DNA from: Bacteroidales bacterium
GTDB taxonomy: Bacteria; Bacteroidota; Bacteroidia; Bacteroidales; Muribaculaceae
Length of the DNA: 29,590 nucleotides
Direction of reading: 5' to 3'
NCBI GenBank assembly: GCA_019415705.1
Contig: DXYS01000094.1
Coordinates: 4,620 to 34,209 of the forward strand
This document shows, in pieces, positions 7,881 to 14,445 of the stretch. The notes under the pieces are model-generated. The model did no database searches, was not told the DNA's origin, and saw only the letters and a program-made list of their open reading frames with translations. Each line of letters starts with the position of its first letter. The first letter of the stretch is position 1. The position numbers and the translations under genes are program-made.

Positions 7881-8405
7881 TTACCAGCCGAAAGCATCGG
7901 CGCGATTCATCCACAGACCTTGTGCACGCATGACTTCCTCCAATAGCTCGCGTGCCACGCCATAACCTCCGTAGGCCTGTGTGACATAGCGCGCCATCTG
8001 ACGCAACTCCGTAGCACCGTCGCGCGGCACGACCGAAAGTCCGACAGCGTCAAGGCACTGCAAATCAGGAATATCATCACCTACAAAGGTCACACAATCA
8101 GGAGTCAGTGCATTGTCGTCCAACCATTTAAGTAATACCGGCAGTTTGTCTGACACTTTCAGAAAAATATCTTTGATGCCGAGAGCTCCGAATCTTCGCA
8201 GGAGCGCCGGAGAGTCAGCGCCTGATATAATGGCGATTTTAAGACCTTTTTTCACGGCAAGCTGCAGAGCGTAACCGTCCTTGATATTAACCATGCGTTG
8301 CGGCACACCGTCGGCGCCCATCGGAATGGTGGATGGTGACAGCACTCCGTCAACATCGAAGACGATGCCGCCGATAAGTTTCAGGTCATAATCTATTTTA
8401 CTCAT
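7881..8405 (-). CDS. KdsC-like HAD phosphatase (3-deoxy-D-manno-octulosonate 8-phosphate phosphatase family)
   Basis: The 174-residue protein has the capless C0-type HAD fold of KdsC, which removes phosphate from Kdo-8-phosphate in lipopolysaccharide core synthesis. Motif I is IVFDVDGVL (Asp17, Asp19). The stretch NIKDGYALQLAVKKGLKIAI (residues 41-60) matches the KdsC flap and motif II region, followed by SGADS where many homologues have TGR. Motif III is the Lys of KVSDKLPVL, motif IV is FVGDDIPDL, and GGYGVARELLEEVM near the C-terminus matches the conserved GGxGAxRE tail. The lost Arg after motif II is worth noting. The ATG at 8405 is preferred to a TTG two codons upstream. It sits between the DUF2520 gene (6 bases) and maf (10 bases) in one transcription unit. 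The family is firm; Kdo-8-P as substrate is inferred. Confidence 0.85.
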   Translation of the reverse strand: MSKIDYDLKLIGGIVFDVDGVLSPSTIPMGADGVPQRMVNIKDGYALQLAVKKGLKIAIISGADSPALLRRFGALGIKDIFLKVSDKLPVLLKWLDDNALTPDCVTFVGDDIPDLQCLDAVGLSVVPRDGATELRQMARYVTQAYGGYGVARELLEEVMRAQGLWMNRADAFGW

Positions 8406-8411
8406 ACTCAA

Positions 8412-9221
8412 TTATTTTTGCTCGATATTGTGCCGGCGCATGATTGCGTCGGTAATCTCGCGGTAGATACGGGCTGTCTCCGGATCAAGACGGCTGATAT
8501 GTGACTCGATGACAGCACTGTCGCCACGCATGGCGGGCCCGGTCTGTGCGGCAGACGGCCCGATGGTCATGGCTTTCTGCAACGTCTGTTCGATAAGCGG
8601 ACGGACCACGTCAAGCCCGTAGCCGTCGGCCTCAAGTACGCGCGCCGTGCAGTCCCACAGATAATTGGCAAAGTTGCAAGACAGCACGCCGGCTATGTGC
8701 AGTGTCTTGCGTTTGTCAGAGTCGGCATGATATACCTTGGGCGAAAGCATGGCCGCAAAACGGTCTATTTCAGCGTATGTCTCAGCATCAGATGCTTCAG
8801 TAAAAAACGGTATATCATCGAGACACAGTTCGGCCGTGCGCGTAAATGTCTGCAACGGATACAGCACCGCATAACGCTCTGACGCCGTGCTAAGCGCCCC
8901 CATCGGCACAGACCCCGATGTATGGGCGACAAGACCCTTTACGCGCGGCATTGCTGCGGCAATAGGCCTGACAGCAGCGTCGGAGGTCGAAATCAGATAG
9001 AAGTCGGCGTCAGCAGGGATGTCGGCGACATTGTCAACGGCGTTGCATCCCTCAAACTCATCGGCAAGACGCTCGGCGTGCGACTGAGTGCGACTGCAGA
9101 CAGCCTCAATGCGACACCTGCCCCGCGAAAGTCCGCGCGAAAGATGCGTCGCCACATTTCCCGCGCCGATAATGACTACACGAGGCTTATAATTTAGATT
9201 GTCAGTATCTTCGCTCACCAC
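8412..9221 (-). CDS. Rossmann-fold DUF2520 protein
   Basis: About 269 residues. The N-terminal half is an NAD(P)-binding Rossmann domain: RVVIIGAGNVATHLSRGLS with the GxGxxA/G loop, then a VCSRT strand and FYLISTSDAAV. The C-terminal half is the helical DUF2520 domain with a conserved HIAGVLSCNFANYL segment and a PLIEQTLQKA helix. Related proteins are called F420-dependent-NADP-oxidoreductase-like or pyrroline-5-carboxylate-reductase-like, but no substrate is established to my knowledge. No ATG is available near the N-terminus. GTG codons at 9221 and 9218 overlap the end of the upstream nitroreductase gene (its TGA is 9217-9215), which suggests translational coupling; a TTG at 9245 is the alternative. 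Its steady partnership with a KdsC-like phosphatase and Maf hints at a shared envelope or nucleotide-related role, which is inference. Confidence 0.82.
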   Translation of the reverse strand: MVSEDTDNLNYKPRVVIIGAGNVATHLSRGLSRGRCRIEAVCSRTQSHAERLADEFEGCNAVDNVADIPADADFYLISTSDAAVRPIAAAMPRVKGLVAHTSGSVPMGALSTASERYAVLYPLQTFTRTAELCLDDIPFFTEASDAETYAEIDRFAAMLSPKVYHADSDKRKTLHIAGVLSCNFANYLWDCTARVLEADGYGLDVVRPLIEQTLQKAMTIGPSAAQTGPAMRGDSAVIESHISRLDPETARIYREITDAIMRRHNIEQK

Positions 9222-9742
9222 TTGCCTATGTGAACTTTCTCCCAAAGCAGTTTGTCGGGGTCAACCGGGCGGCGGGTCTCGTCTATCTGTCCGAATGTGA
9301 CAATACATTCTACCGAAATATCGTCGGGGATGCCAAGTAACTCGCGGATAACGGTCTCAGAGTCCTCACCGTCGGCAGCAAAGCGGTTGCGCACCTGTAT
9401 CCAGCACGAGCCGAGTCCGAGATCGGCCGCCTGAAGATGCATCAGTAAGGCCGCACAGGTGGCGTCTTCGACATAGACATCGCTCTTTGTCGAGTCAACT
9501 GCAACGACCACTGCAAAAGCGGCGGTCGAGATAGGCTTGGTGCCAAACTGTTTGCATTCGGCCATACGGGCGAGCATTTCTTTATCCTCGACAACGACAA
9601 ATTGCCACGGACGGCCTGATTTTGAGGATGGGGCAAGCAGAGCCGCCTCAAGGATTGTACGCACATCACCCGCATCGACCGGCTCGTCTTTGTAGCGGCG
9701 GATGCTGTGGCGCGTCAGCAGAAGATTGTGGAGATTTTCCAT
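9215..9742 (-). CDS. Nitroreductase family FMN oxidoreductase
   Basis: A 175-residue flavin-dependent NAD(P)H oxidoreductase fold. The N-terminus RHSIRRYKDEPV (residues 11-22) supplies the Arg residues that bind the FMN phosphate. APSSKSGRPWQFVVVEDKE (residues 37-55) is the second signature block, and AADLGLGSCWIQ near residue 110 the third. The family reduces nitro compounds, quinones or flavins as a cytosolic dimer; the physiological substrate here cannot be told. Length is in the short range of the family. It begins 12 bases after the HU/SPOR gene and its stop overlaps the likely GTG start of the DUF2520 gene, so it belongs to the same operon. Confidence 0.9.
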   Translation of the reverse strand: MENLHNLLLTRHSIRRYKDEPVDAGDVRTILEAALLAPSSKSGRPWQFVVVEDKEMLARMAECKQFGTKPISTAAFAVVVAVDSTKSDVYVEDATCAALLMHLQAADLGLGSCWIQVRNRFAADGEDSETVIRELLGIPDDISVECIVTFGQIDETRRPVDPDKLLWEKVHIGKW

Positions 9743-9754
9743 AAAGCTATCGTG

Positions 9755-10810
9755 TTATCGGCGGCATACCCACGCACCGGGGAAGCGGTCGGCTAATCCG
9801 ACGGCCGCATCAGCAGTCATGCGCGAAGTAAGCCCTGTAGCGGCGAAAACGCGATAGCGACCGTCTTTGGCGAGTATGCCTAATTTTTGGTCAGAATGTT
9901 GAGAGAGGTATTTTTGTGCCTCGGATTCAGTGGCAAGCGAGGCTATTACGAGACAATACGGATCATCGTCGACAAAACGTGGCGCAGACGATGTGCCTTT
10001 GACATTCGATGCTATTTCAGCGTCGCGACGGGCGGCGACAGAGCGTATATATGCGTTATGAGAGGCAGTGTCGACAACCGTTGCGGCATCGTTACGGCGA
10101 TCGATAACCAGAACGAGCGCCTGTGAGGCAGCATCACCCGGCATCTGTATAAGATTTGTTTTATGGCTATCAGCGACATTCGCCGGAGTTTTCAGCTCAA
10201 AGTTCTCAACCCCGAAAGATGCATACTGGGCATTGTCTACATCAATAGGTGTCGTCAGCACAAAACTCAGCGCAAGAATCAGAGCCAGCGATGCGGCGAC
10301 ACTTGCGGCTCGGATGGCATAACGGCCAAAACGTCCATGCACTGCGCCTGTCTGAGACCGTACAGCCTCAGCGGCGCGCATGCCTGCCACAACAGATACG
10401 GGTCTCAGGCTCAGCGACGGCAGCCACATGGTCTGAGGACTGATGAAACAGCCCGACGGCTCAAAATACATCAGCCCTTCGGCATCAAGCCTGAGTTCGC
10501 CGACAGCGCCCACGGTGAGCGAACGAGTCTCCTCAAGACAACGGTGCATAATCTCGACATCTCCGGTCACTGTCTTGAGCGCGGCGTCATAGCCGAGCTG
10601 CATGGCGCGGGCGACAGAGTTGACGAGCAGGCCGTCGTTGCGGTCGAGCGTGGGATTGAAAGTGAACGTACGCGACGGCGGCAACATGGTCTGACCGTCG
10701 TCTGAAAGACGCGCGCCGACCTGATGCGCTATAAACGCTCCAAATCCCGGCACTATAACACAATCGTGCGAGACGAGGAGGTATTCGATATGTCGTATTA
10801 CATTGTTCAC
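9755..10810 (-). CDS. HU-CCDC81 / SPOR domain membrane protein
   Basis: A 351-residue Bacteroidota-type protein with three parts. Residues 1-140 resemble the paired HU-CCDC81 domains, diverged relatives of the HU/IHF fold: HIEYLLVSHDCVIVPGFGAF at the start, then TFTFNPTLDRNDGLLVNSVA, then GAVGELRLDAEG. One transmembrane helix follows at about residues 167-187 (AASVAASLALILALSFVL). After a linker, residues about 275-351 form a SPOR domain (YCLVIASLATESEAQKYLSQ, then GRYRVFAATGLTS). SPOR domains bind denuded peptidoglycan at division sites. The HU part would be cytoplasmic and the SPOR part periplasmic. The function is not established. It is the first gene of the five-gene minus-strand operon, under a near-consensus promoter at 10815-10846. 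Confidence 0.85.
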   Translation of the reverse strand: MNNVIRHIEYLLVSHDCVIVPGFGAFIAHQVGARLSDDGQTMLPPSRTFTFNPTLDRNDGLLVNSVARAMQLGYDAALKTVTGDVEIMHRCLEETRSLTVGAVGELRLDAEGLMYFEPSGCFISPQTMWLPSLSLRPVSVVAGMRAAEAVRSQTGAVHGRFGRYAIRAASVAASLALILALSFVLTTPIDVDNAQYASFGVENFELKTPANVADSHKTNLIQMPGDAASQALVLVIDRRNDAATVVDTASHNAYIRSVAARRDAEIASNVKGTSSAPRFVDDDPYCLVIASLATESEAQKYLSQHSDQKLGILAKDGRYRVFAATGLTSRMTADAAVGLADRFPGAWVCRR

Positions 10811-10814
10811 GTTA

Positions 10815-10846
10815 CAAATTTATCGTCTTTTTTTCAGATAACAAAA
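10815..10846 (-). promoter_or_regulatory. Near-consensus Bacteroidota promoter for the HU/SPOR operon
   Basis: Read on the minus strand, TTTTG (10846-10842) is followed after 19 bases by TAAATTTG (10822-10815). This matches the Bacteroidota housekeeping consensus TTTG-N19-TAnnTTTG exactly. The -7 box is only 5 bases from the ATG at 10810, so the transcript would have almost no leader. Confidence 0.82.
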
Positions 10847-10878
10847 CATTTTTCTGCGTCTTTTAGCTTATCTGCGCC

Positions 10879-10908
10879 TTGCCGACATAAAATCTATGTC
10901 TAACTTTG
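10879..10908 (+). promoter_or_regulatory. Bacteroidota promoter for the TPR gene
   Basis: TTG at 10879-10881 is followed after 19 bases by TAACTTTG (10901-10908), a near-perfect match to the phylum consensus. The box lies downstream of the first in-frame codon at 10896, so translation must begin later, at 10953. This makes the promoter useful for choosing the start. Confidence 0.78.
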
Positions 10909-10952
10909 TCAGGTCCAACATCACAAAAACTTATCAACATATTATCAACATA

Positions 10953-11810
10953 ATGCGCCTGTCATCAGCCTTCATCACCGCTTTACTCCCTCTTATACTC
11001 CTGCTCGCCTCCGCTCCCGTCGTCTCTGCCGACGACAAGGATTATGACGAGAATCCATATTTTCTGCTTATGGGCGAGGCTGACAAGGCCATTGCCGACG
11101 GCAAATACGAGGACGCAGCCGACCGTATCAACGAGGCAATGAGCATCGACCCTAAAAATCCGGGCAACCTCATCCTGCGCTCAAACCTCGCCATGGTCTA
11201 CTCTTATTTAGACCGCGACTCGACGGCCATCGCCACTTTGGACTCGCTTATCGCCGAGGCCCCGTCGATGAGCGTGGCCATCGCCAACCGCGGACGTCTC
11301 TATCTCAAGACCAGCCAAAACCGTCGCGCCTACGACGACTTCGAGCGCGTCATCAGTCTCGACTCGCTCAACCGCGACGCACGCTATTTCCACGGCATGA
11401 TGGCGCTCTACGGCGGTCATCAGGACACGGCCGAGGCCGACTTCGCCGTGCTCAGCTCTGTCGACGCCGACAGCTATCAGACAGCCGTGGCTCTCAGTAC
11501 GTTATACTCGCTGACAGGCCGCGACCGCGAGGCCGTACCTTATTTCGAGAAACTTATAAAACTGGAGCCAACTCCCGAGTTCTATGCCGGTCTGGCCGGC
11601 TGCCTACTGTCGTTGGGAGAGCTGTCGCGCGCATCGGAGACCATCGACGCGGGACTAAAGCGCCACAGTCATGACCCCGAGCTATATTACTATCGCGCTT
11701 GGCTCAACCGCGACCGCTTCCGCTTGGACGAAGCCCACAGCGATGCCCGCCGCGCCATCGAACTCGGGGCATCGGCTGACCGCGTCAACGCCTTGTTCGA
11801 AAAGCATTAA
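10953..11810 (+). CDS. Secreted tetratricopeptide-repeat protein
   Basis: A 285-residue exported protein. Residues 1-26 form a signal peptide (MRLSSAFITALLPLILLLAS, then APVVSA before the mature DDKDYDENPY). The mature part is a run of about six TPR-like helical hairpins: LMGEADKAIADGKYEDAADR, then ILRSNLAMVYSYLDRDSTAI, AIANRGRLYLKTSQNRRAY, ARYFHGMMALYGGHQDTAE, YAGLAGCLLSLGELSRASE and YYYRAWLNRDRFRLDEAHS. TPR arrays serve as protein-binding scaffolds; no catalytic domain is present and the partner is unknown. The ATG at 10953 is chosen because an upstream start at 10896 falls before the promoter's -7 box and would hide the signal peptide. The gene is divergent from the HU/SPOR operon, and its stop overlaps that of convergent mltG. 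Confidence 0.88.
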   Translation: MRLSSAFITALLPLILLLASAPVVSADDKDYDENPYFLLMGEADKAIADGKYEDAADRINEAMSIDPKNPGNLILRSNLAMVYSYLDRDSTAIATLDSLIAEAPSMSVAIANRGRLYLKTSQNRRAYDDFERVISLDSLNRDARYFHGMMALYGGHQDTAEADFAVLSSVDADSYQTAVALSTLYSLTGRDREAVPYFEKLIKLEPTPEFYAGLAGCLLSLGELSRASETIDAGLKRHSHDPELYYYRAWLNRDRFRLDEAHSDARRAIELGASADRVNALFEKH

Positions 11811-12832
11811 CGTATATTGCGGCGGTTGAGCTCCGCCTGATAGCGCCGTGCATTGGCCTGATGTGTCGCAAAATCACGGGCAAAATTGTGATAGCCCGAG
11901 AAATCCTCGCGCGCGCACATATACAGATAATCATGCTCCGGCGCACCGAGCACAGCCTCAAGTGTCGCTCGTTCGGGCATACGTATCGGGCCCGGCGGCA
12001 GACCCGTGTTCTTATAAGTATTGTAAGGGGAGTCCACCTTCAGATGATTGCCGCGGATGCGACGCAGCGAGAAGTCGCCCACGGCAAACTTGACCGTCGG
12101 GTCAGCCTGCAGGGCCATGCCTCGCTTGAGGCGGTTAAGATACAGCCGCGCCACCTTTGGACGCTCGTCGCTCTTTGCAGTCTCCTCCTCCACTATCGAC
12201 GCCACAGTGGCCACCTCGACCGGACTGAGTCCCATTGCGCGCGCCTCAGCCCGGCGTTCGTCGGTCCAGAAATTGTCACGGACATCCGACAGACGCTCGA
12301 CAACCACTGCCGCCGGCGAAGTCCAGTAAAATTCATATGTATCGGGTACGAAAGCAGCAATATAGCCTTCTTTAGTGAAATTCTTTGCGGCAAGTACAGT
12401 GTCGCAGGCGGCAAGGAAATCGGCCTTATCAAACTCCATGCGGTCGCCGACTCGTTCGGCAAGTTGCTGCAAAGTACGTATATTATTAAAAGTCAACCTG
12501 ACAGGTGTCTGACGCCCATCCTTGATACGTTTAGCGACCGATACGGCGCTCTGCCCCGGCTCAACGACATAAGAGCCGTGAGAGCGCGACGTTTCGCCTC
12601 CAAGCAAATCCCACAGCGTCGCCACACGACCGCCGTAGCTTTCGCCCAAGGCGCGTTTCAGCTCAGCTGCGACAGAGTCAGTCGTCGCGTCAGCGCCGAT
12701 ATAGACGCGCGTAGCCGTTTTGCCGTCATACGACACAAATGCCGCCTTATAGACCATAAATGCAGCTACAACGCACACCGCAGCGGCAATTGCCGCCGCC
12801 AAAAATATCTTTTTACGAATACTCTTTGTCAT
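11807..12832 (-). CDS. mltG: Endolytic murein transglycosylase MltG
   Basis: MltG (YceG family) cleaves nascent glycan strands in the periplasm while anchored in the inner membrane, and is thought to set strand length as a terminase. The 341-residue protein has a cytoplasmic tail and one transmembrane helix at about residues 9-30. A LysM-like subdomain follows (GSYVVEPGQSAVSVAKRIKD, residues 86-105). The catalytic domain has the hallmark VATVASIVEEETAK (residues 207-220), whose first Glu (215) aligns with the catalytic Glu of characterised MltG. Other family blocks are ARLYLNRLKRGMALQADPTV, SPYNTYKNTGLPPGPI and YLYMCAREDFSGYHNFA. Length is normal and the ATG at 12832 gives the expected membrane anchor. 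Its TAA shares bases with the stop of the convergent TPR gene. Confidence 0.95.
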   Translation of the reverse strand: MTKSIRKKIFLAAAIAAAVCVVAAFMVYKAAFVSYDGKTATRVYIGADATTDSVAAELKRALGESYGGRVATLWDLLGGETSRSHGSYVVEPGQSAVSVAKRIKDGRQTPVRLTFNNIRTLQQLAERVGDRMEFDKADFLAACDTVLAAKNFTKEGYIAAFVPDTYEFYWTSPAAVVVERLSDVRDNFWTDERRAEARAMGLSPVEVATVASIVEEETAKSDERPKVARLYLNRLKRGMALQADPTVKFAVGDFSLRRIRGNHLKVDSPYNTYKNTGLPPGPIRMPERATLEAVLGAPEHDYLYMCAREDFSGYHNFARDFATHQANARRYQAELNRRNIR

Positions 12833-12849
12833 AATTTCAAATTACCCTG

Positions 12850-12857
12850 CAAAAATA
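12850..12857 (-). promoter_or_regulatory. Bacteroidota -7 element for mltG
   Basis: The minus strand reads TATTTTTG followed by CAGG, 17 bases upstream of the mltG ATG. It fits TAnnTTTG; no TTG is seen at -33 spacing. Confidence 0.45.
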
Positions 12858-12917
12858 AGTAATAAATCGGATATGGCGGCTAAATTAGCCATAATAGCTA
12901 ATTATCCAAATTTTCCT

Positions 12918-12925
12918 TATCTTTG
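12918..12925 (+). promoter_or_regulatory. Bacteroidota -7 element for the Ntn-hydrolase operon
   Basis: TATCTTTG followed by CA matches TAnnTTTG, 20 bases before the ATG at 12946. Directly upstream lie inverted TTAGC/GCTAA words: GGCTAA-A-TTAGCC at 12878-12890 and a further GCTAA at 12897-12901. They occupy the -33 region and could be an operator. Confidence 0.5.
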
Positions 12926-12945
12926 CAATATTATAATTGCAAACC

Positions 12946-14025
12946 ATGAATCTGAAATTGATTATATCCGCTGTGGCGGTTGCGGCATGTGCCGTGACAG
13001 CCGACGCATGCACATCGATGATAGTAAGCGCCTCCCGTTCGGCCACGGGACGTCCCCTCCTGTGGAAACACCGAGACACAAGTCAGGAAAGCAACTTCGT
13101 CGAGCGTCGCGAGGCTGTCAACGGCCGCCACGCCTACACCGCTCTCTACAACGCCGGAGACTCGACACTGAGCGAGGCATGGATGGGTGTCAACGACGCC
13201 GACTTCGCCATAATGAACACCGCATCCTATAATCTCGCGCCCGACACAGCCCGCTACAAAGACCGCGAAGGCGCCGTGATGACCGAGGCTCTCGCCGTCT
13301 GTGAGACTGTCGACGACTTCGAGCGACTATTGGAACGTCTGCCCAAGCCGATGGGCGTTCAGGCCAACTTCGGCGTCATCGACGCCAACGGCGACGGCGC
13401 ATATTTTGAGACCGATGACTATACTTTCAAGCGCTATGACCTGAAAGATGCCGAAAACGGTGTGCTGATACGCACAAACTACTCCGTGTCAGGCAACGAT
13501 ACTGACGGATACGGCTACATACGCTACGAAAACGCCCGCCGGCAACTTGCCCCAGCCATCGCCAATCACTCAGTCTCGCCCGAATTGCTGACCGAGGGCA
13601 TCAGCCGCTCGTTCTACCACTCGCTGCTCGACCGCGACATGGCAGCTGACAACGCCAGCCGATGGATCATCGACCAAGATTATATACCGCGCCGCTCGTC
13701 GACAGCCTCTGTCGTCATCGAGGGCGTCACTCCCGGCTCCACCGGCGAGAAATCAGTCATGTGGGCCGCACTCGGCTATCCTCCATGCGCCGCAGTCGAG
13801 GCTGCCACTGTCGACTTCGTGCCGGAGACGATGCGCCCTACCCTGCCCGGTTGGAAATCCGTCAGCGCCGAGCGCACCATAGAGATGAAACACCGCGCCT
13901 TCCCCATCACGCGCGGCAGCGGACCCCACTATATCGACATGGATTATCTGCGCCCCGTCATCGCAGCACGTCGCGCTGAAAGCATGGCTGCATACAAGGC
14001 TTACAGAGAAAAACAACAGAAATGA
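12946..14025 (+). CDS. Exported Ntn-hydrolase (C45/C69-like acyltransferase or peptidase family)
   Basis: A 359-residue exported protein. Residues 1-21 are a signal peptide ending in ADA, an AxA signal peptidase I site. The next residues, CTSMIVSAS, put Cys22 at the mature N-terminus. A free N-terminal Cys is the nucleophile in cysteine Ntn-hydrolases such as C69 dipeptidases, the C45 acyltransferase group and penicillin V acylases. Further conserved features are GRPLLWKHRDTS just after it, MGVNDADFAIMNTASYN and GVQANFGVIDANGDGAYFET. The reaction is probably hydrolysis of an amide such as a dipeptide or acyl-amino acid, but the substrate is not readable. VAAC at residues 12-15 is a weaker lipobox-like alternative. 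The ATG at 12946 is preferred to a TTG three codons earlier. It is the first gene of a three-gene run; its stop overlaps the thioesterase start (ATGA). Confidence 0.8.
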   Translation: MNLKLIISAVAVAACAVTADACTSMIVSASRSATGRPLLWKHRDTSQESNFVERREAVNGRHAYTALYNAGDSTLSEAWMGVNDADFAIMNTASYNLAPDTARYKDREGAVMTEALAVCETVDDFERLLERLPKPMGVQANFGVIDANGDGAYFETDDYTFKRYDLKDAENGVLIRTNYSVSGNDTDGYGYIRYENARRQLAPAIANHSVSPELLTEGISRSFYHSLLDRDMAADNASRWIIDQDYIPRRSSTASVVIEGVTPGSTGEKSVMWAALGYPPCAAVEAATVDFVPETMRPTLPGWKSVSAERTIEMKHRAFPITRGSGPHYIDMDYLRPVIAARRAESMAAYKAYREKQQK

Positions 14026-14429
14026 ACAAAGAAAAATATATCTACGAACTCGAAATCAAGGTGCGCGACTATGAGGTCGACGCCGAAGGCATAGTCAACA
14101 ATGCTGTCTATCTGCACTATCTCGAGCACACTCGCCACGAGTTCTGCGAGATGGCCGGTCTGTCATTCCGCGAGATGCGCGCCGAGGGCATCGACCCGGT
14201 GCTGTCACGTATCGAAGTCGACTACAAGACTCCGCTCGGACTCGGTGACACGATGATAAGCAAACTCAACATCAGCCGCCGCGGCCCTCAGTTCATTTTC
14301 CGTCAGGACATATTCAAGCCCGACGGCACCCCGGTCGTCCGCGCCAAAGTCAGCATAGCCTGTCTCGAGCACGGCCGCCTTGGTCGTGGCGAACGGCTCG
14401 CCGAGGCCTTCAAAGACTATCTCGACTGA
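14022..14429 (+). CDS. Acyl-CoA thioesterase, hot-dog fold (4HBT/YbgC-like)
   Basis: A 135-residue single hot-dog-domain protein of the 4-hydroxybenzoyl-CoA thioesterase type. The active-site helix region reads RDYEVDAEGIVNNAVYLHYL (residues 14-33), corresponding to the D-x-(D)-x-x-G-(H/I)-V-N-N-x-x-Y-xx-Y signature; here Ile replaces the frequent His. EHTRHEFCEMAGLS and a VDYKTPLGLGD strand follow. Such enzymes hydrolyse short- or medium-chain acyl-CoA in the cytosol. The ATG overlaps the stop of the preceding Ntn-hydrolase gene by four bases (ATGA), pointing to translational coupling, and dprA follows 16 bases later. Length is normal. Confidence 0.9.
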   Translation: MNKEKYIYELEIKVRDYEVDAEGIVNNAVYLHYLEHTRHEFCEMAGLSFREMRAEGIDPVLSRIEVDYKTPLGLGDTMISKLNISRRGPQFIFRQDIFKPDGTPVVRAKVSIACLEHGRLGRGERLAEAFKDYLD

Positions 14430-14445
14430 AACTGCCCCTATAACC

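Noticed and set aside
11861..12862. 333-codon open frame on the plus strand
   Set aside because: It lies entirely antisense to mltG, whose domains and motifs are unmistakable. It has no recognisable domain and an implausible composition, so it is a product of the codon bias of mltG.
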